Shown here: positions 34,467-41,346 of the stretch, piece by piece
How the letters are laid out: the number at the start of each line of letters is the position of its first letter
How positions within the stretch are numbered: position 1 is the first letter of the stretch
From: Aromatoleum buckelii
GTDB lineage: Bacteria; Pseudomonadota; Gammaproteobacteria; Burkholderiales; Rhodocyclaceae
Length of the DNA: 64,000 nt
Assembly: GCF_012910785.2 (NCBI RefSeq)
Contig: NZ_WTVH02000008.1
Coordinates: forward strand, 372,001 to 436,000
Reading direction: 5' to 3'
Translations under genes and position numbers: made by a program
The notes under the pieces: model-generated
Told to the model about the DNA's origin: nothing
Databases searched by the model: none
What the model saw: the letters and a program-made list of their open reading frames with translations, nothing else

Positions 34467-34940
34467 ATGACCGCTGAAAACTTCCGGGCGCTGATTGCGA
34501 ACGTGACCGAACAGATCCAGGGCCGGCCGCTCGACAAGCAGCTCGAAGCATTCCTCAACGAACGCTTTCCGCCCGGCAGCCCGGAGTTCGACGCGATTGC
34601 CGCGGCGTGCCGCGACGCCGTCGCCGCCGGCTGGATGTGCGAGCGCGAGCACGGCGGCATCAAGTTCGGTCGCGTCGTCAAGCCGTGCCCGGAAATCCAC
34701 GGCTTCAGCGTCGACGTCGTCGAGATGTCGAACGTCGTCGGGCCGCAGCACGCACACCCGAACGGCGAGATCGACATGATCATGCCGCTCGAAGGCGACG
34801 CGAAATTCGACGGCCACGGCGCCGGCTGGTTCGTCTATGGGCCGGGCAGCGTGCATCGTCCGACCGTCAGCGGCGGCCGCGCGTACGTGCTGTACCTGCT
34901 GCCGCAGGGCGCGATCGAGTTCACGCGCACTGCAGCCTGA
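34467..34940 (+). CDS. DUF4863 family protein (4-hydroxylaminobenzoate lyase-like)
   Basis: A 157-residue protein of the DUF4863 family, which contains the p-hydroxylaminobenzoate lyase PnbB. The C-terminal half looks cupin-like, with HAHPNGEIDMIMPLEG and GPGSVHRPTVSGG providing possible metal ligands. Its place between boxD and bclA suggests a role with aromatic or CoA-linked intermediates. A nitrobenzoate pathway is not otherwise visible, so the lyase name should not be taken as its function. An AGGAGACC ribosome-binding site precedes the ATG. Confidence 0.72.
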   Translation: MTAENFRALIANVTEQIQGRPLDKQLEAFLNERFPPGSPEFDAIAAACRDAVAAGWMCEREHGGIKFGRVVKPCPEIHGFSVDVVEMSNVVGPQHAHPNGEIDMIMPLEGDAKFDGHGAGWFVYGPGSVHRPTVSGGRAYVLYLLPQGAIEFTRTAA

Positions 34941-35087
34941 ATCCGCACATCCGAGCGGCAGCCGCCCCGCATCCACGTTCCGGGAATCGCGGCCGGCGAG
35001 GGCTTCGAACCAGCGAAAGCACCGGCGTCAGGACCGGTGACGGACGACACGACCCGGCACGAGCCGGGCAAACGGAGGAAAGACAGA

Positions 35088-36689
35088 ATGCACACGCTCA
35101 GCGCGGCGCAGCCCGCCGCGGGTTCGCCGAAAATCACCCTGCCCCGCGACTACAACGCGGCCGACGACCTGATCGGGCGCAACCTGGCCGCCGGGCGCGG
35201 CGGCAAGGTCGCGTTCATCGACGACGCCGGCAGCTATACCTATGACGAACTCGCGGCGCGGGTGAACCGCTTCGCCAACGCGCTCGGCGCGCTCGGCATC
35301 ATGCGCGAGCAGCGCATCCTCGTGTGCGTCCATGACACGATCGACTTCCCGACCGTGTTCCTTGGCGCGATCAAGGCCGGCGTCGTACCGGTCGCGGTCA
35401 ACACGCTGCTGACGCAGTCGGATTACGAATACATGCTCGGCGACTGCCGCGCGCGCATCGCCGTCGTCTCCGCGCCGCTCGCCGAGACGTTCGCGCCGCT
35501 GCTCGACCGCGTGCCGACCCTCGAGCGCCTCGTCATCGCCGGCGCGGAAGCTTCGCAAGCCGCGGATTCGCTCGCCGCGCTGATGGACGGCGCTTCCGAC
35601 CAGTTCCGCACTGCGCCGACGACCAGCGACGAAGCGTGTTTCTGGCTCTACTCGTCGGGCTCGACCGGCGCGCCGAAAGGCACGGTGCATGTGCATTCGA
35701 GCCTGATCCAGACTTACGAGCTGTACGCGAAGCCGATCCTCGGCATCCGCGAGGACGACGTCGTGTTCTCGGCGGCGAAGCTGTTCTTCGCCTACGGTCT
35801 CGGCAACGGCCTGACTTTCCCGCTCGCGGCCGGCGCGACCGGAGTGCTGATGGCCGAGCGCCCGACGCCCGAAGCCGCTTTCCGGCGGCTGCGCGAGCAC
35901 CGTCCGACGATTTTCTACGGCGTGCCGACACTGTACGCGTCGATGCTCGCGAGCCCGGATTGCCCGAAAGGGGGCGAGCTCGCGATCCGTGTCTGCACGT
36001 CGGCCGGCGAAGCGCTGCCCGAAGACATCGGCCGGCGCTGGACCGAGCGTTTCGGCGTCGAGATCCTCGACGGCATCGGCTCGACCGAAATGCTGCATAT
36101 CTTCCTGTCGAACCGCCCGGGCGAAGTCCGCTACGGCACGACCGGCAAGGCCGTGCCGGGCTACGAGCTGCGCCTCATCGACGATGCCGGCTTCGTCATC
36201 GACGGCGCGAACGAACCGGGCGAACTGCAGATTTCCGGACCGACCAGCGCCGCGATGTACTGGAACAACCGCGCGAAGAGCCGCGACACGTTCCAGGGGC
36301 CGTGGACGCGCAGCGGCGACAAGTATTCGCGCACCGCCGACGGCTACTACGTCTATGCCGGGCGCAACGACGACATGCTCAAGGTGAGCGGCATCTACGT
36401 GTCGCCGATCGAAGTCGAATCGTGCCTGATCGAACACGAGGCGGTACTCGAAGCGGCGGTCGTCGGGCACGAAGACGACGACCAGCTGATCAAGCCGAAA
36501 GCCTTCATCGTCCTCAAGCCGGGTGTGCGCGGCACGCCGGCGCTCGCCGAATCGATCAAGCAGCACGTCAAGGCGCATCTGGCGCCGTACAAGTATCCGC
36601 GCTGGATGGAGTTCGTCGACGAGCTGCCGAAGACCGCCACCGGCAAGATCCAGCGCTTCAAGCTGCGCGCGCTGGGCGCGGCGCGTTGA
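35088..36689 (+). CDS. bclA: Benzoate-CoA ligase
   Basis: A 533-residue AMP-forming acyl-CoA synthetase that activates benzoate with ATP and CoA to benzoyl-CoA, the entry step to both the box and anaerobic benzoyl-CoA routes. The adenylation motif YSSGSTGAPKGTVH, the aromatic-substrate region KLFFAYGLGNGLTFP, DGIGSTEMLHIF, the hinge RSGDKYSRTADGYYVYAGR and the catalytic Lys in KTATGKIQRFKLR are present. GGAGGAA precedes the ATG at 35088. It lies between the DUF4863 gene and the binding-protein gene in the forward box transcript. Confidence 0.94.
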   Translation: MHTLSAAQPAAGSPKITLPRDYNAADDLIGRNLAAGRGGKVAFIDDAGSYTYDELAARVNRFANALGALGIMREQRILVCVHDTIDFPTVFLGAIKAGVVPVAVNTLLTQSDYEYMLGDCRARIAVVSAPLAETFAPLLDRVPTLERLVIAGAEASQAADSLAALMDGASDQFRTAPTTSDEACFWLYSSGSTGAPKGTVHVHSSLIQTYELYAKPILGIREDDVVFSAAKLFFAYGLGNGLTFPLAAGATGVLMAERPTPEAAFRRLREHRPTIFYGVPTLYASMLASPDCPKGGELAIRVCTSAGEALPEDIGRRWTERFGVEILDGIGSTEMLHIFLSNRPGEVRYGTTGKAVPGYELRLIDDAGFVIDGANEPGELQISGPTSAAMYWNNRAKSRDTFQGPWTRSGDKYSRTADGYYVYAGRNDDMLKVSGIYVSPIEVESCLIEHEAVLEAAVVGHEDDDQLIKPKAFIVLKPGVRGTPALAESIKQHVKAHLAPYKYPRWMEFVDELPKTATGKIQRFKLRALGAAR

Positions 36690-36712
36690 TGGCGCGTTGT
36701 CCGGGTCGTAAA

Positions 36713-36742
36713 GGATAATGGGGCAGCATGGCCCCATTATCC
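36713..36742 (+). other. Perfect 12-bp intergenic hairpin before the binding-protein gene
   Basis: GGATAATGGGGC (36713-36724) and GCCCCATTATCC (36731-36742) form a perfect stem with a six-base AGCATG loop. No T-tract follows. It ends eight bases before the AGGAGGAA ribosome-binding site of the next gene. Such a structure between a ligase and a binding-protein gene could protect the downstream RNA from 3' or 5' decay, giving more binding protein than enzyme, or could pause polymerase. Confidence 0.65.
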
Positions 36743-36763
36743 CGATGACAGGAGGAACGATCA

Positions 36764-37951
36764 GTGAAGCATTCGCAACGACAGTGGCGCAGCCTTGCCG
36801 GCGCCGTCGCCGCAGTCAGCATTGCCGGCGCGGCATTGCTGCCGGCGCTCGCGCACGGCGCCGACAAGGTCAAAGTCGGGCTGCTGCTGCCGTACACCGG
36901 CACTTACGCGGCGATCGGCAACGCCATCACGAACGGCTTCAAGCAGCATGTCGCCGAGCACGACGGCAAGCTCGGCGGGCGCGAAGTCGAATACTTCTTC
37001 GCCGACGACAAGTCGGACCCGGCGACGGCGACGGAGAACGCGAGCAAGCTGATCAAGCGCGACCGGGTCGACGTGCTCGTCGGCACGGTGCATTCGGGGG
37101 CCGCGCTGGCGATGGCGAAAGTTGCGCGCGACACCGACACTTTGCTGATCATCCCGACCGCCGGCAACGACGAGCTGACCGGCTCGCTGTGCGCGCCGAC
37201 CGTGTTCCGCACCTCGATGTCGACGTGGCAGCCGGCATACGCAATGGGCAAGCTTGCTGCCGAGCGCGGCCACAAGAACGTCGTCACGGTGTCGTGGAAG
37301 TATTCCTTTGGCGATCAGTCGGCCGCCGGCTTCAAGGAAGCGTTCGAGCAGGCCGGCGGCAAGGTCGCGAAAGAGCTTTTCGTGCCGTTCCCGAGCGTCG
37401 ACTTCCGGCACCTGCTCGACGAGATCGCGAATCTCAAGCCGGATGCAGTGTTCGCATCCTTCGTCGGCAGCGGCGCGGCGAAGTTCGTCAAGGACTACGA
37501 CGCCGCCGGGCTGAAGGCGAAAATCCCGCTGTACGGCACGGGCTACCTCACCGAAGGCACGCTCGACGCGATGAACGGCGCGGGCGAAGGCGTGCTGACG
37601 ACGCTGCACTACGCCGACGGCCTGACGAACGAGAAGGACAAGAGCTTCCGCACCGCGTACCAAGCGGCCTACGACCTGAAACCGGACGTCTATGCGGTGC
37701 ACGGCTATGACGCAGCGCAGCTCCTGGGCGCAGGCCTCGAAGCGGTCAAGGGCGACAAGCTCGACCAGGCGGCGATGATCAAGGCGATGGAGTCGGCGAA
37801 GATCGACAGCCCGCGCGGCGCGTTCACGATGTCGAAAGCGCACAACCCGGTGCAGGACGTCTATCTGCGCGAAGTCGAAGGGCGCGAGAACAAGCTCGTC
37901 GGCGTCGCCCAGAAAGCGCTCGCCGATCCCGCGCGCGGCTGCTCGATGTAA
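36764..37951 (+). CDS. ABC transporter substrate-binding protein (probably benzoate)
   Basis: A 395-residue periplasmic binding protein of the branched-chain amino acid (LivJ/HAAT) family, members of which bind aromatic acids in benzoate clusters. The signal peptide is clear (AAVSIAGAALLPALA). The mature part begins with KVKVGLLLPYTGTYAAIG and has the family FFADDKSDPATATENA segment. The start is GTG with a strong AGGAGGAA upstream. No permease or ATPase genes follow in the forward operon, so it is an orphan that must partner a transporter elsewhere. The substrate is inferred from context. Confidence 0.85.
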   Translation: MKHSQRQWRSLAGAVAAVSIAGAALLPALAHGADKVKVGLLLPYTGTYAAIGNAITNGFKQHVAEHDGKLGGREVEYFFADDKSDPATATENASKLIKRDRVDVLVGTVHSGAALAMAKVARDTDTLLIIPTAGNDELTGSLCAPTVFRTSMSTWQPAYAMGKLAAERGHKNVVTVSWKYSFGDQSAAGFKEAFEQAGGKVAKELFVPFPSVDFRHLLDEIANLKPDAVFASFVGSGAAKFVKDYDAAGLKAKIPLYGTGYLTEGTLDAMNGAGEGVLTTLHYADGLTNEKDKSFRTAYQAAYDLKPDVYAVHGYDAAQLLGAGLEAVKGDKLDQAAMIKAMESAKIDSPRGAFTMSKAHNPVQDVYLREVEGRENKLVGVAQKALADPARGCSM

Positions 37952-38090
37952 GAAGCGCGGCCCGTTTTCATCCCTGTCGATCCGCTTGTTCCGGCGTGCG
38001 GCGACGCGCCGGAGGCGGTCCGACGCGTGCCGCGTGCTGCGAAGCGCGGCGGGCAATAATCATCCGTTCAGGAAACATCGGGAGTTTGAA

Positions 38091-38864
38091 GTGAAACAGG
38101 TACAAGTCGGCGATACGCGCCTCGAGTACGTCCGCCTGCCATCGGCGCATCCGCGCGGCGGCGCCCCGGCGATCGTGTTCCTGCACGAAGGCCTCGGTTC
38201 GGTCGCGATGTGGCGCGATTTCCCGCAGAAAGTCGCGGATGCGACCGGCTGCGAAGCGGTGGTCTATTCGCGCGCCGGTTACGGCCGATCCGGCCCCGCC
38301 CGGCTGCCGCGCGACACGCGCTACATGCACGACGAAGGCTTGCACGTATTGCCGGCGCTGCTCGCCGCGCTGGGGTTAGAGCACCCGATCCTGTTCGGCC
38401 ATTCCGACGGCGCGTCGATCGCGCTGATCTGCGCCGGCGGCACCGCGACGCCGCTGACCGCCGTCATCGTCATGGCGCCGCACGTGATCGTCGAGGACAT
38501 CTCGGTGTCGAGCATCGCGCAGGCGAAAGTCGCGTGGCAGACGACCGACCTGCGCACGCGCTTGGCCAAGCACCACGCCGATGTCGACGCCGCTTTCCGG
38601 GGCTGGAACGACATCTGGCTGCACCCGGATTTTCGCGCGTGGAACATCGAGGAATACGTCCCGCGCATCCTCTGCCCGGTGCTCGCGATCCAGGGCGAGG
38701 ACGACGAATACGGCACGATGGCGCAGATCGAGCGCATCGCCGCGCAGGCGCCCGACGTGGAACTCGTCAAGCTCGCCGATTGCCGCCATTCGCCGCACAA
38801 GGACCAGCCGGCCGCCGTGATCGACGCGGTCGGCGAATTCGTTTCCCGCATCCTCGAGGACTGA
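38091..38864 (+). CDS. Alpha/beta-hydrolase in the box cluster
   Basis: A 257-residue soluble hydrolase. The nucleophile is S105 in LFGHSDGASIAL, the oxyanion HEGLGSVAMWRDFP lies at 32-45, the acid is D204 or D205 in QGEDDEYG, and the base is H233 in DCRHSPHKD. Its substrate is unknown. In this setting it might hydrolyse a lactone or CoA thioester formed as a box by-product. The GTG start has GGGAG six bases upstream. It ends two bases before the thioesterase ATG, so the two are coupled. Confidence 0.85.
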   Translation: MKQVQVGDTRLEYVRLPSAHPRGGAPAIVFLHEGLGSVAMWRDFPQKVADATGCEAVVYSRAGYGRSGPARLPRDTRYMHDEGLHVLPALLAALGLEHPILFGHSDGASIALICAGGTATPLTAVIVMAPHVIVEDISVSSIAQAKVAWQTTDLRTRLAKHHADVDAAFRGWNDIWLHPDFRAWNIEEYVPRILCPVLAIQGEDDEYGTMAQIERIAAQAPDVELVKLADCRHSPHKDQPAAVIDAVGEFVSRILED

Positions 38865-38866
38865 AT

Positions 38867-39283
38867 ATGGAATTTGTATGCAAGAAATCCATCCGCTTTC
38901 ACCACTGCGACCCGGCCGGAATCGTCTTCTATCCGCAGTGCCTGGTATTGTGCAACGAAGTTGTGGAGGACTGGTTCGATGAAGGCATCGGCATCGACTT
39001 CTACAAGCTCCACGCCGAAATCCGGCGCGGTGTGCCGATGCGCCACCTCGAAGTCGATTTCATCGCGCCGAGCATGCACGGCGACGATCTGACGTTCACG
39101 CTGGTCGTGAACCGCATCGGCAACACGTCGATGGACATCACGACGACTGCCGCGATGGGCGATGAAGTGCGCTTTCGCGCGAAGCAGACCGTCGTCTGGG
39201 CCGACCTCGGTGGAGCGCCGCGCGCAACGCCGATCGAAGGCGAATGGCGCGAGCGCTTCAGCCGCTTCCTCGCGCAGTCCTGA
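38867..39283 (+). CDS. 4HBT-family benzoyl-CoA thioesterase
   Basis: A 138-residue hot-dog thioesterase of the 4-hydroxybenzoyl-CoA thioesterase family. The catalytic Asp is D15 in FHHCDPAGIVFYPQ, with the following GIDFYKL and VPMRHLEVDF typical of the group. A thioesterase of this type encoded in the Azoarcus evansii box cluster acts on benzoyl-CoA, so the likely role is to release CoA when benzoyl-CoA builds up faster than it is oxidised. It follows the hydrolase gene at once. Confidence 0.86.
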   Translation: MEFVCKKSIRFHHCDPAGIVFYPQCLVLCNEVVEDWFDEGIGIDFYKLHAEIRRGVPMRHLEVDFIAPSMHGDDLTFTLVVNRIGNTSMDITTTAAMGDEVRFRAKQTVVWADLGGAPRATPIEGEWRERFSRFLAQS

Positions 39284-39378
39284 GCCCGAACGCAAGCCAG
39301 ACAAAACAGCAACATCACAAACAGATCCGCCCCCGCACCCAACCCCGAACCCGACCCACAGAGACAAGGACCGACATC

Positions 39379-39543
39379 ATGGCCACGTATCAATGCACCG
39401 CGTGCTATTTCCCGTACAACGAAGCCGACGGCCTGCCCGACGAAGGCATCCCCGCCGGCACGAAGTGGGAAGACGTGCCCGCCGACTGGGTGTGCCCGGA
39501 CTGCGGCACGCCGAAAAGCAACTTTACCGTCGCCGAGGACTGA
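39379..39543 (+). CDS. Rubredoxin
   Basis: A 54-residue rubredoxin. The iron ligands are C6, C9, C39 and C42 (CTAC and CPDC), the classic numbering, with GTKWEDVPADWVCPDCG intact. The residue after the second Cys is Tyr rather than the usual Gly. Rubredoxins move single electrons to oxygenases or reduce oxygen and peroxide. Its place between the thioesterase and the formate dehydrogenase genes suggests a link to electron flow in this cluster, perhaps supporting BoxB or a di-iron protein. AAGGA lies nine bases before the ATG. Confidence 0.9.
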   Translation: MATYQCTACYFPYNEADGLPDEGIPAGTKWEDVPADWVCPDCGTPKSNFTVAED

Positions 39544-39591
39544 AAGCCGGCGACGGTTTCGAACGGATCAAGGACCGGATGAGGCGCAATC

Positions 39592-41346
39592 GTGAGCACG
39601 AGCATGATCGATGAGAAGCAGCGCAGCGCGGGCGCACGCCCGGCCAAGGGATCCCGCGAACGATCGGCGGACCGGCCGCGACGGCGCGAGCCGCTGCCGG
39701 CGTCGGCTCGGCTCGCCGCATCGGCCGCACTCGCCGGCGAGACGCCGCGCGCCGACCGCCTGATCGAATACCTGCACCGCCTGCAGGACGAGCACGGCGC
39801 GCTCCACGTCGACCACCTCGCCGCGCTCGCCGACGCGATGAAGCTCGCCCGCGCCGAAGTCTATGAAGTCGCGAGCTTCTACCATCATTTCGACATCGTC
39901 CGCGCAGGTGAAGCCGCGCCGCCGGCGTTGACGGTGCGTGTGTGCGAATCGCTCGGCTGCGCGATGGCCGGCGGCGCCGAACTTGCCGCATCGCTCGGGA
40001 GCCGGCTCGGCGCGGACGTGCGCGTGCAGCGCGTGCCGTGTGTCGGGCGCTGCGACAGTGCGCCGGTCGCAGTCGTCGGACAGCGCCCGGTGCTGCACGC
40101 CGATGCCGACCGCGTCGCCGCAGTGGTCGCGGGCGGCGAACGTGACGAGCCGCTGCCCGACGCGGTCCGCTTCGATGCGTACCGCGCGGCTGACGGCTAC
40201 CGCCTGTGGGACGCGGTGCGCAGCGGTGAAATCGCAGGTGATGCGGTCGTTGCCGCGCTCGACGCCGCCGGCCTGCGCGGTCTCGGCGGCGCGGGCTTCC
40301 CGGCCGCGCGCAAGTGGCGCACGGTGGCCGCGCAGCCTGCGCCGCGCCTGATGGCAGTCAACATCGACGAAGGCGAACCGGGCACGTTCAAGGACCGCCA
40401 TTACCTCGAGACCGATCCGCACCGCTTCATCGAAGGCATGCTGATCGCTGCGCACGTCGTCGGCATCGACGGCATCTGGATCTACATCCGCGACGAATAC
40501 CCGGCGCTGCGCCGTCTGCTCGCGGAGGAACTCGACTGCGTGCGCGCCGCGTGGCCCGATCTGCCGCCGATCGAGATCCGCCGCGGCGCCGGCGCGTATG
40601 TCTGCGGCGAAGAGTCGGCGATGATCGAGTCGATCGAAGGCAAGCGCGGCATGCCGCGGCTGCGCCCGCCGTACGTTGCCGAAGTGGGCCTGTTCGGCCG
40701 CCCGACGCTCGAACACAACCTCGAGACGTTGTGGTGGGTGCGCGATATCGTCGCGCCCGCAGTCACGGGCGGACCCGACCCGTTCGCGAGCCGCGGCCGC
40801 AACGGTCGCAAGGGGCTGCGCAGCTTCTCCGTCAGCGGCCGCGTCGCGAAACCCGGCGTCGTCGTCACCGACGCCGGCATCACGCTGCGTGAACTGGTCG
40901 AGGAGCACTGCGGCGGCATGCTGCCAGGCCACGAGCTGTACGGCTATTTCCCCGGCGGCGCGTCCGGCGGCATGCTGCCGGCGCGCCTCGCCGATGTGCC
41001 GCTCGACTTCGACACGCTTGGCGAATACGGCTGCTTCATCGGCTCGGCGGCGATCGTCGTGTTCTCGCAGCATGACCGCGCGCGCGTGCTCGCCGAAAAC
41101 GCGATGGAATTCTTCGCGCACGAATCCTGCGGCCAATGCACGCCGTGCCGTGTCGGCACTGCGAAAGCGGCCGAACTGATGAAACAGCCGGCGTGGGACG
41201 CGGCGCTGCTGACCGAACTCGGAACAGTGATGATGGACGCTTCGATCTGCGGCCTCGGCCAGGCCGCGCTGAACCCGATGCAATCGGTGCTGCGCTTCTT
41301 CCCGCACGAAGTGGGCGCCACGAAGAAAGAGGAGGGCGCGGCATGA
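39592..41346 (+). CDS. NAD-linked formate dehydrogenase beta subunit, NuoE-NuoF fusion
   Basis: A 584-residue diaphorase subunit. The first part (about 45-200) is NuoE/FdsG-like, with EVASFYHHFDIV and a [2Fe-2S] set VCESLGC plus PCVGRC. The second part is NuoF/FdsB-like, with the FMN/NADH-binding GLGGAGFPAARKW, NIDEGEPGTFKDRHYLE and GAYVCGEESAMIES, and the [4Fe-4S] ESCGQCTPCRVGT with a later Cys in SICGLG. FdsG and FdsB are separate proteins in the well-studied FDHs; here they are one chain, as in HoxF. The first 40 residues are basic and non-conserved. GTG start; the end overlaps the alpha-subunit ATG. Confidence 0.85.
   Translation: MSTSMIDEKQRSAGARPAKGSRERSADRPRRREPLPASARLAASAALAGETPRADRLIEYLHRLQDEHGALHVDHLAALADAMKLARAEVYEVASFYHHFDIVRAGEAAPPALTVRVCESLGCAMAGGAELAASLGSRLGADVRVQRVPCVGRCDSAPVAVVGQRPVLHADADRVAAVVAGGERDEPLPDAVRFDAYRAADGYRLWDAVRSGEIAGDAVVAALDAAGLRGLGGAGFPAARKWRTVAAQPAPRLMAVNIDEGEPGTFKDRHYLETDPHRFIEGMLIAAHVVGIDGIWIYIRDEYPALRRLLAEELDCVRAAWPDLPPIEIRRGAGAYVCGEESAMIESIEGKRGMPRLRPPYVAEVGLFGRPTLEHNLETLWWVRDIVAPAVTGGPDPFASRGRNGRKGLRSFSVSGRVAKPGVVVTDAGITLRELVEEHCGGMLPGHELYGYFPGGASGGMLPARLADVPLDFDTLGEYGCFIGSAAIVVFSQHDRARVLAENAMEFFAHESCGQCTPCRVGTAKAAELMKQPAWDAALLTELGTVMMDASICGLGQAALNPMQSVLRFFPHEVGATKKEEGAA

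Noticed and set aside
34467-34940. A nitrobenzoate degradation gene
   Set aside because: Only family resemblance to PnbB supports it; no nitroreductase or other nitrobenzoate gene is present, and the context is benzoyl-CoA metabolism.
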